From positions 372,001-436,000 of the forward strand of contig NZ_VUYQ01000002.1 of NCBI RefSeq assembly GCF_008711155.1: 64,000 bases of DNA. The letters are read 5' to 3'. The notes under the pieces are model-generated. The model was not told the origin of the DNA and ran no database searches. It saw nothing but the letters and a program-made list of their open reading frames with translations. The stretch is from Dechloromonas sp. CZR5 (GTDB taxonomy: Bacteria > Pseudomonadota > Gammaproteobacteria > Burkholderiales > Rhodocyclaceae). Below, piece by piece: positions 56,580 to 64,000 of the stretch (position 1 is the stretch's first letter; every line of letters starts with the position of its first letter). Made by a program: the position numbers and the translations under genes.

Positions 56580-57248
56580 TCAGTCAAGCGCAAAGGCGAT
56601 CGGAACGACCACCGACGAATCGACCGGCTCGTCTCCGCGCCGGGCTGGAACAAAGCGCCAGCGCTCCACAGCCGCCACGGCCGCTGCATCGAGACGCGGA
56701 AAGCCGCTCGATTTCGAGACGACCACCTCCAATGCGGCACCCTGGGCGCTGACGCGCACCTTCAGCAACACCTTGCCCTCCTCGCTCAAGCGACGGGAAA
56801 GTGCCGGGTAGACGGGCTTCGGATTATGCAGGTAGTCGGCGTCGAAGCGTGCGGCAACGATGGTCACCGGCGCCGGTGCAGGTGGCGCGACGGGCTGCGG
56901 AGCCGGGGGAGCCGGCGGCTGCGGGGCCACGACAAAGCTGCTGGGAGCGGCCGGGACCGCTGCAGCCAGAACCGGTTGCGGCGGAACGACCGGCTGCTTG
57001 CGTGCAGGCGCCTTCGGCGGCGGCGGCAGGGGTTTCGCAGTAGCCGGCGGCTCCTCGATCATGGGCAACAGCCGGACGGTGATGCTGGAAGGCAACGAAA
57101 TGAGCTCGTTCTTGACCGAAAAGAAGAGCAGGGCATAGGCCAGCACGGCATGCAGCAGAACGACAGCCAACAGGTTGAAAGCCCGCTCTGCCGGCGACGG
57201 ATGGCGCTCGGGCAGATCCAGTGGTGGCAAGACCATCGTATCGTTCAC
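56580..57248 (-). CDS. tonB: TonB energy transducer
   Basis: 222 residues from GTG 57248, or 218 from ATG 57236 (MVLPPLD). One membrane helix (about 25-45), a Pro/Ala-rich periplasmic spacer (about 65-130), and a C-terminal TonB domain with NPKPVYPALSRRLSEEGKVLLKVRVSAQG and FPRLDAAAVAAVERWRFVPA. It is the first gene of the TonB-ExbB-ExbD set, probably serving the copper receptor and perhaps the other receptors in the window. Confidence 0.9.
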   Translation of the reverse strand: MNDTMVLPPLDLPERHPSPAERAFNLLAVVLLHAVLAYALLFFSVKNELISLPSSITVRLLPMIEEPPATAKPLPPPPKAPARKQPVVPPQPVLAAAVPAAPSSFVVAPQPPAPPAPQPVAPPAPAPVTIVAARFDADYLHNPKPVYPALSRRLSEEGKVLLKVRVSAQGAALEVVVSKSSGFPRLDAAAVAAVERWRFVPARRGDEPVDSSVVVPIAFALD

Positions 57249-57253
57249 AGCCC

Positions 57254-57267
57254 TTGATTCATATCAA
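57254..57267. promoter_or_regulatory. FNR/Crp-type binding site upstream of tonB
   Basis: TTGATTCATATCAA fits the FNR/ANR consensus TTGAT-N4-ATCAA perfectly. It ends 6 bp before the GTG start and 18 bp before the ATG start of tonB. At this place it is too close for ordinary class II activation, so repression or an altered promoter layout is more likely. Confidence 0.7.
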
Positions 57268-57381
57268 AATACACATAAAAACAGCCACTTATAACAAAAT
57301 CGATTGTAATCGAGTGGCGCCGCGTTGCCGATGCGGCATATTGTCGCAGATTGGCGCGAGTTCATTCCGGACACAACACGC

Positions 57382-59652
57382 TCACTGCCCGCCGACGCGC
57401 GCCAGCCGGAAGGTCAGCCAGAAGACGCTGCCTTCCCCCAGCACGCTGCGGCAACCGACTTTGCCGCCCATGGCCAGGGCAATTTGCCGGGTCATCGCCA
57501 GGCCAACACCGAGGCCGCTATAAAGACGGCTCTGCGAGTTGTCGCCTTGCTCGAAAATCGAAAAAAGCCGGTCGATATCCTCGGCGGCGATACCAACGCC
57601 CGTATCCTCGACTTCCAGCCGCAACTCCAGTTCGCCTCCGGGGAACAATTCGGCATTCGCGCGCAAGGTGATCCTGCCGTTCGGCGTAAAGCGCATGGCG
57701 TTGTCGATGTAATTGGCGATGGCCCGCCGGATGAGCACCGGGTCACCCACCACCTGGGTATCGGTCAGGTGCGTATCGCACACGAATTCCAGTCCCTTGA
57801 CGCTGGCTTGCTCGGCGGCCATGCCCGCTATTTCGTCGATCAACACTTGCAGGGCAAATACCTGCCGCTTCAAGGCGAGCCGACCGGAATCGATCCAGCT
57901 CATCTCAAGGATCGCGTCGATGGTTCGCGTCAGGCCCTGGGTCGCCGCTTGCAGCCGCTCCAGCAATTGCGTCTGCTTCGCGGTCATCTCCTGGCGCTTG
58001 AATATCTGCAACAGGCCATTGATCTGGTGCAGGGGTGTCCGCATCTCGTGGCTCATGTTGGTCAGAAAGCGGCTTTTCACTTCCGACAGGCGTTCGGCTG
58101 CCTCCCGCGCCAGCGACAGCTCGCGGGTACGTTCGTTCACCTGCTCTTCCAGATGGTCGCGATACTGTGCCAGCTCAATCTCGAGACCATGCTGCTCGGT
58201 AATGTCGTGCCCGATGCACAGCACCCCTTCGAAACGCTCATCCCGGCTCAGGATGGCGCGATTGAACCAGCGCACCCAGATTCGCCGGCCGTCCCGGGTC
58301 ACGTTTTCGTTCTCGTTCTCGGCATATGCCTCGGGATCGTCAAGGATGGCCGAAATCACGCGCGCCAAATCGCGTTCGGTCACGCTCTCCGATGCCGGAA
58401 CGATGGTCTCGATGATCGGCCTGCCGATCACTTCGTCGGCACGGAAGCCGAACACCCGCTCGGCAACCTCGTTGAAGTAAGTCACCACCCCCGACGGCGA
58501 CAGCCGAAGAATGATCACATTGGCATTCTCGACCAGCTCGCGGTACTTGCGCTCGGCGCGCTGCCGCTCGCCGGCCTCCCGCTGGAGAGCGAAGTTGATG
58601 CGGCGCATGCGCACCGCCACCAACAACGCACACACCAGCAGGGCCAGCGTGATCGCCATCGACCACAGCAACCAGGCAGGAAGCGCCTGGCGCCGATCCG
58701 GCGCATAGAGAAAAGGCTCGACGTCGAAATCCCCGGGCATCAGCTTCTGGCTGGCATAGACCGCAACCACATGCCGCCAGCGTCCCGGATTCATGTAGCC
58801 GGCCTCGACGATATCCGGACGCGTCAATTCGCGAATCTGCTCCGCCTCGAAGCGCAAGTGTTCCAGCGATTTGCCCTGCGTGTTGTAGCGTTCGATGACC
58901 AACTGCGCGATTTCATCCGAATGGTCGAGCGCATACACCAACCCTTTCAGCGTTGCCTCGCGAAAGGCCCGGACCAGTTCGGGACGTTTGCCGAGCATCG
59001 ACTCGGTGGTGAACAATATGTTGCCGAACAGGTCGATCCCTGCCGAACGCGGCGTGAGCAGCAGATACTCATGCTCCCGTCCGCTGATCAGGAAAGGTTC
59101 GTTCGAGAGATAGACGGCCTTGGCCGCATGCTCGCCACGGTCAACCGACGCCAGGGTCCAGTCGGTCTGCGGCACCAGCTTCAACCGGTTGGCCGGCAGG
59201 CCCGAGGCCTTCAGGTAGGCTTCGATTTCGTTGCTGCTATGCACATCGACGGCAACCGGCCGGTCGGCCAGGTCGCTCACGCTGTTGATCCCGTGCGCCC
59301 GGCGGGCAAGCAGCCCGACCGGCGAATGCTGCATCAGCGCCGCCAGGGCGACCACCGGCTTGCCTTGATGGCGGTCGATGACCAGCGACGACGTACCGAT
59401 GCCGAAATCCGCCTTCCCGGACAGCACCGTCGACACCGTGTCGACGCCGGGATCACCCTCGAGAATATCAACCGCCAGACCGGCATCGCGGTAGTAACCC
59501 TTGGCCTCGGCAGCATAGAACGCCGCAAATTCGAACTGATGCTTCCACGGCAGTTGCACCGAAACACGCTCGAGGCCCAGCACCGTGCCCGCCCAGCCCA
59601 CACAGACGATGGCCAGCCAGCAACGGAAAAAACGAAGTACCCCTGACATCAT
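57382..59652 (-). CDS. Sensor histidine kinase with exported substrate-binding (NMT1/THI5-like) domain
   Basis: 756 residues from ATG 59652 (the frame extends 33 codons upstream). An N-terminal signal/anchor is followed by a periplasmic ABC-type binding domain (about 25-300: VSVQLPWKHQFEFAAFYAAEAKGYYRDAGL), one membrane helix (ALPAWLLWSMAITLALLVCALLVAV), a PAS domain and a short coiled coil. The kinase core has H-box NMSHEMRTPLHQI, N-box ANYIDNAMRF, G1 DTGVGIA and G2 GLGVGLAM. The binding domain resembles those for pyrimidine or similar small molecules. No receiver domain and no response regulator gene are nearby, so it is an orphan kinase. Confidence 0.88.
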   Translation of the reverse strand: MMSGVLRFFRCWLAIVCVGWAGTVLGLERVSVQLPWKHQFEFAAFYAAEAKGYYRDAGLAVDILEGDPGVDTVSTVLSGKADFGIGTSSLVIDRHQGKPVVALAALMQHSPVGLLARRAHGINSVSDLADRPVAVDVHSSNEIEAYLKASGLPANRLKLVPQTDWTLASVDRGEHAAKAVYLSNEPFLISGREHEYLLLTPRSAGIDLFGNILFTTESMLGKRPELVRAFREATLKGLVYALDHSDEIAQLVIERYNTQGKSLEHLRFEAEQIRELTRPDIVEAGYMNPGRWRHVVAVYASQKLMPGDFDVEPFLYAPDRRQALPAWLLWSMAITLALLVCALLVAVRMRRINFALQREAGERQRAERKYRELVENANVIILRLSPSGVVTYFNEVAERVFGFRADEVIGRPIIETIVPASESVTERDLARVISAILDDPEAYAENENENVTRDGRRIWVRWFNRAILSRDERFEGVLCIGHDITEQHGLEIELAQYRDHLEEQVNERTRELSLAREAAERLSEVKSRFLTNMSHEMRTPLHQINGLLQIFKRQEMTAKQTQLLERLQAATQGLTRTIDAILEMSWIDSGRLALKRQVFALQVLIDEIAGMAAEQASVKGLEFVCDTHLTDTQVVGDPVLIRRAIANYIDNAMRFTPNGRITLRANAELFPGGELELRLEVEDTGVGIAAEDIDRLFSIFEQGDNSQSRLYSGLGVGLAMTRQIALAMGGKVGCRSVLGEGSVFWLTFRLARVGGQ

Positions 59653-59769
59653 GACTATATCGGTATCTGGTATCCCTGAAATGGAACAAAGTGGCTTGCG
59701 CAAAGCCTGAAGGAAGCATGATAGCCGGAACGCCCCCAAGCACCGGAGCAAGCCATCAGGAAACGTGAA

Positions 59770-60057
59770 CGTGACGGCGGGGACCGAAGTCCCCGCCGGC
59801 TGTCTTGGGTAATAAGGCTTCAGCGGCCCCAGCTAGCCGTTATTAGGCGGCGATAGCGAATTGCTCATCATTGGCAATTATGGATTTGCTTCATTAACGT
59901 CGATCGCCTGACGAGTTGCCTGCGCACCTTTGTCCGCCCTGTCGAAGCCAGTACACCCCCATCCAAACGCACTCAGCGGAATGCCCTTGGGTGGAGGTGA
60001 GGGGAATCGAACCCCTGTCCAGAACGCCTCCAGATTGCCGGAATTACAACCATGCTT
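59770..60057 (-). ncRNA. ssrA: Circularly permuted (two-piece) tmRNA gene
   Basis: On the minus strand the tRNA-like 3' part comes first: from about 60057, with AAGCATGG, T-arm GGGGTTCGATTCCCC, and acceptor strand CACCTCC plus A ending at 59992. A 31-bp spacer follows, and then the 5' part starts at 59960 with GGGGGTGTACTGGCTTCGAC. The two acceptor strands pair over 7 bp with the G3-U70 pair needed for alanylation. A tag frame (59875 down to 59840) encodes ANDEQFAIAA followed by TAATAA, with a P5-type hairpin around the stop. CCA is not encoded. A UUCG-looped hairpin lies at 59776-59797. Order reversal means two RNA pieces after processing. Confidence 0.93.
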
Positions 60058-60060
60058 CGA

Positions 60061-60089
60061 ATTATGGGGGCGGGATGGGGGTTTTTCAA
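60061..60089 (-). promoter_or_regulatory. Promoter of the tmRNA gene
   Basis: On the minus strand TTGAAA (60089-60084) and CATAAT (60066-60061) are separated by exactly 17 bp, close to sigma-70 consensus. The start would fall near 60054-60057, just where the acceptor piece begins. Confidence 0.82.
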
Positions 60090-60106
60090 GCCACGGCCAC
60101 GAAATA

Positions 60107-60634
60107 TCACTGCCCGCACCATGCCCGCGCGCCAAAACGGTCAAAACTGTTGCGCAAACGTTCTGTAGCCGTCAAGGTCGAGCGCAGGCGCAGGGTGGTA
60201 CCGTCGAACAGCACGTTGAAGCGGGCCGGCTCGCTCCAGTCGTCGCAGTAGCGCCACTCCCAGACCAACTCGTCACGCGCCTTGAAATAGACGGTCCATT
60301 CCGGAACGGGCGGCCCGATGACGCGCACGACCTCCTCCTGCGTCATGCCGGCCTGGAGGCGGGCAAAGTGCTTCATGGTCAGCACGTTTTCGCGCGACAC
60401 GAAGCGCCCCCCGGCATCGCCGCGCACGAAATAGGTGTGAAAACCCATCGCCCCGGAGGGATAGACCAGCGTTTCGCCCCCGTCGGCCTCACGCCAGCGG
60501 AGCGAGGGTACGCCCATGGCCTGTTCGACATCGACCAGCCGGGCATCGACGGGAATCCGGCCAATCCCGTCATAACCCGTGCAGGCGGCCAGCAGGCCGA
60601 TGAGCAGGAGGCAGATGCCGGCACGAACGCTCAT
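60107..60634 (-). CDS. Lipoprotein, BamE/SmpA-like
   Basis: 175 residues with lipobox LLAAC (Cys 18). The fold pattern with LVDVEQAMGVPSLRW and LQAGMTQEEVVRVIGPP (two helix-loop units) recalls SmpA/BamE outer-membrane lipoproteins, followed by a strand with a VYFKARDELVWEWRY core. It starts 9 bp after the riboflavin synthase stop. Exact role unknown. Confidence 0.72.
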   Translation of the reverse strand: MSVRAGICLLLIGLLAACTGYDGIGRIPVDARLVDVEQAMGVPSLRWREADGGETLVYPSGAMGFHTYFVRGDAGGRFVSRENVLTMKHFARLQAGMTQEEVVRVIGPPVPEWTVYFKARDELVWEWRYCDDWSEPARFNVLFDGTTLRLRSTLTATERLRNSFDRFGARAWCGQ

Positions 60635-60643
60635 GGCGAGCGC

Positions 60644-61237
60644 TTACTCCCGCTCCGCAGCCAGCAGGCGCTCGCAGTAGCGGGCGATCAGGTCAACTTC
60701 CAGATTGACCTTGCTGCCAGGCTGCAGGCGATTCAGGGTGGTATTTTCCAGCGTATGCGGGATCAGGTTGATGGTGAAATCGGTGCCGTTGACCGCATTG
60801 GTGGTCAGGCTGGTGCCATCGACAACAATCGAACCCTTGCGCGCGATGTAGCGGGCGATTTCTTTCGGTGCGCGGATTTCGAGCAGCCGGTTGTCGCCCA
60901 CCGCGTCGAAGCGCAGCACTTCGCCGACGCCATCGACGTGGCCCGATACGAGGTGGCCGCCGATCACGTCCGACAGGCGCAGGGCCTTTTCCAGGTTGAC
61001 CGGGCCGGTTTCGGCCAGACCGACGGTACATGACAGGGTTTCCGGCGAGACATCGACGGCGAAGGTATTGCCTTCCTTGGCCACCACCGTGAGGCAGACA
61101 CCGTTGTGGGCGATGGAGTCGCCCAGCGCGACGTCGTCCATGGGCAATTTGCCGGCATCGACGTGCAGGCGGCAGCCGACTTCGCGCGGGGTGATTTCGG
61201 TAATGCGGCCGACCGCCGCAATGATTCCAGAGAACAT
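60644..61237 (-). CDS. ribE: Riboflavin synthase alpha subunit
   Basis: 197 residues starting MFSGIIAAVG. The protein is two similar barrels: the first has LGDSIAHNGVCLTVV, the second KGSIVVDGTSLTTNAV. It joins two molecules of 6,7-dimethyl-8-ribityllumazine to form riboflavin. The length is normal. The rest of the rib cluster is not in the window. Confidence 0.94.
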   Translation of the reverse strand: MFSGIIAAVGRITEITPREVGCRLHVDAGKLPMDDVALGDSIAHNGVCLTVVAKEGNTFAVDVSPETLSCTVGLAETGPVNLEKALRLSDVIGGHLVSGHVDGVGEVLRFDAVGDNRLLEIRAPKEIARYIARKGSIVVDGTSLTTNAVNGTDFTINLIPHTLENTTLNRLQPGSKVNLEVDLIARYCERLLAAERE

Positions 61238-61362
61238 GACAGGCCCTGTTGATACAAAAAGAACACTCTATCACGCCATATTGAACGCCCGCCTTGCGCG
61301 AAAGTTCGTTTGGCAATAGCTTTTCACCTTTGCGTAATCGATTCACCCAAAGGGAGCAAACA

Positions 61363-62502
61363 ATGAAAAAGACCGTGGTCGCCGCGCTTTTGGCAACACT
61401 TGCTACGACGGCCCTGGCCGACATCAACGTCGGGGTCACCCTGTCGGCCACCGGCCCGGCCGCCTCGCTCGGCATTCCGGAAAAGAACACCATCGACCTG
61501 CTGCCGAAGACCATCGCCGGACAGAAGGTCAATTACATCGTCCTCGACGACGCCTCGGACACGACCACCGCCGTCAAGAACGCCAAAAAGCTGATCAGCG
61601 AAAGCAATGTCGACCTGATCATCGGCTCCACCACGACGCCCAATTCGCTGGCCATGGTCGACGTCGCCGCCGAAGGCGAGACGCCCATGATCGCCCTGGC
61701 CGCCTCGGCACGCATCGTCGAGCCGATGGACGCCAAGCGCAAGTGGGTATTCAAGACGCCGCAAAACGATGCCCAGATGTCCACGGCCATCGTCGAGCAC
61801 ATGACCAACAACGACATCAAAACCGTCGCCTATATCGGTTTTTCGGACGCCTACGGCGAAGGCTGGTACAACGAGTTCGCCAAGCTGGCGGAAGTGCGCA
61901 AGATCAAGCTGGTCGCCAACGAACGCTTCAACCGCACCGACACCTCGGTCACCGGTCAGGTTCTCAAGGCGCTGTCCGCCAGGCCGGACGCCATCCTGAT
62001 CGGCGGTGCCGGTACCCCGGCGGCCCTGCCGCAGAAATCGCTGAAGGAGAAAGGCTTCAAGGGTCTCATCTACCAGACGCACGGCGTCGCCAACAACGAC
62101 TTCCTGCGTGTCTGCGGCAAGGATTGCGAGGACACCGTGCTGCCCACCGGCCCGGTGCTCGTCGCCGCCCAGTTGCCGGCCGACAATCCGGTCAAGAAAA
62201 CCGCCACGGAATACGTCGGCAAATACGAAGCCGCATACGGCAAGGGCAGCGTGAACGCGTTCGGCGGCTATGCCTGGGACGCCGGCATCCTGCTCGCCAA
62301 TGCCGCCCCCGTGGCGCTCAAGAAGGCCCAGCCGGGCAGCAAGGAATTCCGCGCCGCCCTGCGCGACGCGCTGGAGGCCACCCGGAATGTCGCCGGCTCG
62401 CACGGCGTATACAACATGAGTGCCAACGACCACCTCGGTCTCGATCAACGCGCCCGCGTCATGGTCACGATCAAGGCTGGTGGCTGGAAACTCGCAAAGT
62501 AA
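61363..62502 (+). CDS. ABC transporter substrate-binding protein, first of a tandem pair
   Basis: 379 residues from ATG 61363 after AGGGAG, with a signal peptide ending about TALAD. The two-lobed type 1 fold is clear: INVGVTLSATGPAASLGIPEKNT, DDASDTTTAVKNAKKLI, GSTTTPNSLAM, and KTVAYIGFSDAYGEGW. Two cysteines occur in VCGKDCEDTV, absent from the second copy. It is a close paralogue of the protein encoded next. A LivH-type permease gene follows both. Confidence 0.88.
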   Translation: MKKTVVAALLATLATTALADINVGVTLSATGPAASLGIPEKNTIDLLPKTIAGQKVNYIVLDDASDTTTAVKNAKKLISESNVDLIIGSTTTPNSLAMVDVAAEGETPMIALAASARIVEPMDAKRKWVFKTPQNDAQMSTAIVEHMTNNDIKTVAYIGFSDAYGEGWYNEFAKLAEVRKIKLVANERFNRTDTSVTGQVLKALSARPDAILIGGAGTPAALPQKSLKEKGFKGLIYQTHGVANNDFLRVCGKDCEDTVLPTGPVLVAAQLPADNPVKKTATEYVGKYEAAYGKGSVNAFGGYAWDAGILLANAAPVALKKAQPGSKEFRAALRDALEATRNVAGSHGVYNMSANDHLGLDQRARVMVTIKAGGWKLAK

Positions 62503-62581
62503 GCATGCAAGACGTGCCGCTGCCCCGAAATGGTGCAGCGGTGCATGGTAGACTTCCTTCTTTCCTTTCCGGGGTGAAATC

Positions 62582-63721
62582 ATGATTAAAAAGCTGACCG
62601 TCGCCGTTCTCGCCACCTTGTCCACCGCTGCTCTGGCCGACATCAACGTCGGTGTTTCCGTCGCCGCCACCGGCCCGGCCGCCTCGCTCGGCATCCCTGA
62701 AAAGAACACTTTCGCCCTGCTGCCGGCGACCATTGCCGGCGAAAAGGTCAATTACATCGTCCTCGACGATGCGACCGACCCGACCGCCGCGACCAAAAAC
62801 ATCAAGAAGCTGATCAGCGAGAACAAGGTCGATATCGTCGTCGGTTCGACCACCACCCCGAGCTCGCTGGCCATGATGGACGTGGCTGTCGAGAACGAAA
62901 CTCCACTGATCTCCATGGCCGGTTCGGCCATCGTCGTCGAGCCGATGGACGACAAGCGCAAGTGGGTGTTCAAGACCGCCCAGAACGATGCCCACATGGC
63001 GACCGCGCTGGTCCAGCACATGACCGACAAGAACGTGCACAGCGTTGCCTTCATCGGCTTTGCCGACGCCTATGGCGAAGGCTGGTACAAGGAATTCGCC
63101 AAGATCGCCGAGGCCCGCAAGCTGAAGATCGTGGCCAGCGAGCGCTACCAGCGCAACGACACCTCGGTGACCGGCCAGATTCTCAAGATCATCGCCGCCA
63201 AGCCGGATGCCGTGCTGGTTGGCGGTGCCGGCACCCCGGCTGCCCTGCCGCAGAAGGTCCTCAAGGAAAAAGGCTACAAGGGCCTGATCTACCAGACCCA
63301 CGGCGTCGCCAACAACGACTTCCTGCGCGTCGGCGGCAAGGATGTCGAAGGCGCCTTCCTGCCGGTCGGCCCGATGGTCGTCGCCGCCCAGTTGCCGGCT
63401 GACCACCCGGTCAAGAAGTCGGCCATGGAATATGTCACCAAGTACGAAGCCGCCCACGGCAAGGGCAGCGTCAGCTCCTTCGGCGGCCATGCTTGGGATG
63501 CCGGCGTGCTGCTGCAGAACGCCGTTCCGGTCGCCCTCAAGAAGGCCAAGCCGGGTACCGTCGAGTTCCGCCGTGCCCTGCGCGATGCGCTGGAAAGCAC
63601 CAAGAACGTGGCCGGCGCCCATGGCATCTTCAACCTGACGCCGAACGACCACCAGGGTTTCGACCAGCGCGCCCGCGTCATGGTCACCATCGAGAACGGT
63701 ACCTGGAAGCTGCTCAAGTAA
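62582..63721 (+). CDS. ABC transporter substrate-binding protein, second of a tandem pair
   Basis: 379 residues, the same length as the preceding paralogue and visibly similar along its whole length (SLGIPEKNT, GSTTTP, FADAYGEGWYKEFAK, YQTHGVANNDFLRV). The VGGKDVEGAF stretch replaces the cysteine pair of the first copy. The duplication may broaden or tune ligand choice for the single permease set that follows. Confidence 0.88.
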   Translation: MIKKLTVAVLATLSTAALADINVGVSVAATGPAASLGIPEKNTFALLPATIAGEKVNYIVLDDATDPTAATKNIKKLISENKVDIVVGSTTTPSSLAMMDVAVENETPLISMAGSAIVVEPMDDKRKWVFKTAQNDAHMATALVQHMTDKNVHSVAFIGFADAYGEGWYKEFAKIAEARKLKIVASERYQRNDTSVTGQILKIIAAKPDAVLVGGAGTPAALPQKVLKEKGYKGLIYQTHGVANNDFLRVGGKDVEGAFLPVGPMVVAAQLPADHPVKKSAMEYVTKYEAAHGKGSVSSFGGHAWDAGVLLQNAVPVALKKAKPGTVEFRRALRDALESTKNVAGAHGIFNLTPNDHQGFDQRARVMVTIENGTWKLLK

Positions 63722-63745
63722 ACCGGCTGGCGACCGCGGCGTTGC

Positions 63746-63780
63746 CCCGCGCTGCCGTGCGCTAGCACGGCCTGCGCGGG
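63746..63780 (+). terminator. Strong hairpin between binding protein and permease genes
   Basis: CCCGCGC (63746-63752) pairs with GCGCGGG (63774-63780), and inside it GCCGTGC (63754-63760) pairs with GCACGGC (63765-63771) around GCTA. There is no T-run. It may partly stop transcription or protect upstream mRNA, so that more binding protein than permease is made. Confidence 0.6.
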
Positions 63781-63873
63781 CGGCGCCCGGGCGTTGCTTC
63801 GCTCAAGTGCCGTGCCATCCGGAACGGCTGCATGGTGCGCCAAGCGCACTTTTTCTTTATTGATTCCGGTCAC

Positions 63874-64000
63874 ATGGACCTCCAGATTCTCCTTCTCCTC
63901 GGTCAGGACGGCGTCACCAACGGCGCCATCTACGCCCTGCTTGCCCTCGCGCTGGTTCTGGTCTTTGCCGTCACCCGCGTCATTTTCATCCCGCAGGGCG
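63874..64000 (+). CDS. LivH-type ABC permease, N-terminal part (runs past the window)
   Basis: 42 codons are visible from ATG 63874: [20 protein letters not shown], then a hydrophobic helix [16 protein letters not shown]. The [19 protein letters not shown] pattern is typical of the first helix of LivH permeases. It is the next gene of the operon with the tandem binding proteins. Confidence 0.82.
   Translation, partial: MDLQILLLLGQDGVTNGAIYALLALALVLVFAVTRVIFIPQG

Noticed and set aside
57325..59646. A 773-codon open frame antisense to the histidine kinase
   Set aside because: It mirrors the kinase codons, has no start signal or recognisable domain, and covers a complete, motif-rich kinase on the other strand.
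59989..60057. An ordinary tRNA suggested by the T-arm and acceptor strand
   Set aside because: No anticodon arm or D-arm lies upstream in the right place; the downstream half carries the tmRNA start and tag frame, so it is the acceptor piece of a permuted tmRNA.

Overview
The window is a GC-rich, gene-dense bacterial chromosome segment with no rRNA, classical tRNA, CRISPR array or insertion sequence that I can see. Several features point to a betaproteobacterium of the Rhodocyclales (Dechloromonas/Azonexus-like): a circularly permuted two-piece tmRNA gene encoding the tag ANDEQFAIAA, the ybgC-tolQRAB-pal-cpoB-queE order, an incomplete EIIA(Man)-HPr-EI phosphorelay, many TonB-dependent receptors and repeated branched-chain-amino-acid-type ABC transporters. 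The genus is inferred; no marker gene proves it.

Layout. 1-8.9 kb is a cobalamin uptake and salvage locus: the end of a BtuB receptor, BtuC and BtuD, a corrinoid adenosyltransferase, an exported CbiZ-nitrilase fusion, then a cobalamin riboswitch followed by a second BtuB-like receptor and cobyrinate amidase CobB/CbiA. 8.9-11.8 kb holds a Tim44-like protein, a YidD-like protein, a small membrane protein and a YeeE/YedE sulfur-compound transporter next to queC. 12.5-22.7 kb contains an ABC substrate-binding protein, a TonB receptor with a YfiR protein, livHMGF, a PAS-GGDEF-EAL protein and a PilZ protein. This block lies between queC and queE, which are adjacent in many relatives.

22.7-28.3 kb is the Tol-Pal envelope operon with queE at its end. 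28.5-34.6 kb is the ruvCAB and yebC neighbourhood, with added genes and a relic of a second ruvC start next to a palindromic repeat. 34.7-48 kb is a patchwork of a HerA-like ATPase, small exported and lipoproteins, two LysR regulators, an aminotransferase, a chorismate mutase preceded by a terminator-containing leader, a c-type haem protein, and an unrecognised membrane protein/lipoprotein/winged-helix operon with two palindromes in its promoter.

49-52.4 kb carries an EamA transporter and the regulatory PTS. 52.5-57.3 kb is a likely copper-import locus: an OprC/NosA-type receptor with both copper-binding motifs, a short Crp/Fnr regulator, and its own ExbD, ExbB and TonB with an FNR-type site upstream. 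A substrate-binding-protein-fused histidine kinase, the tmRNA, riboflavin synthase, and a tandem pair of ABC substrate-binding proteins with the start of their permease complete the window.
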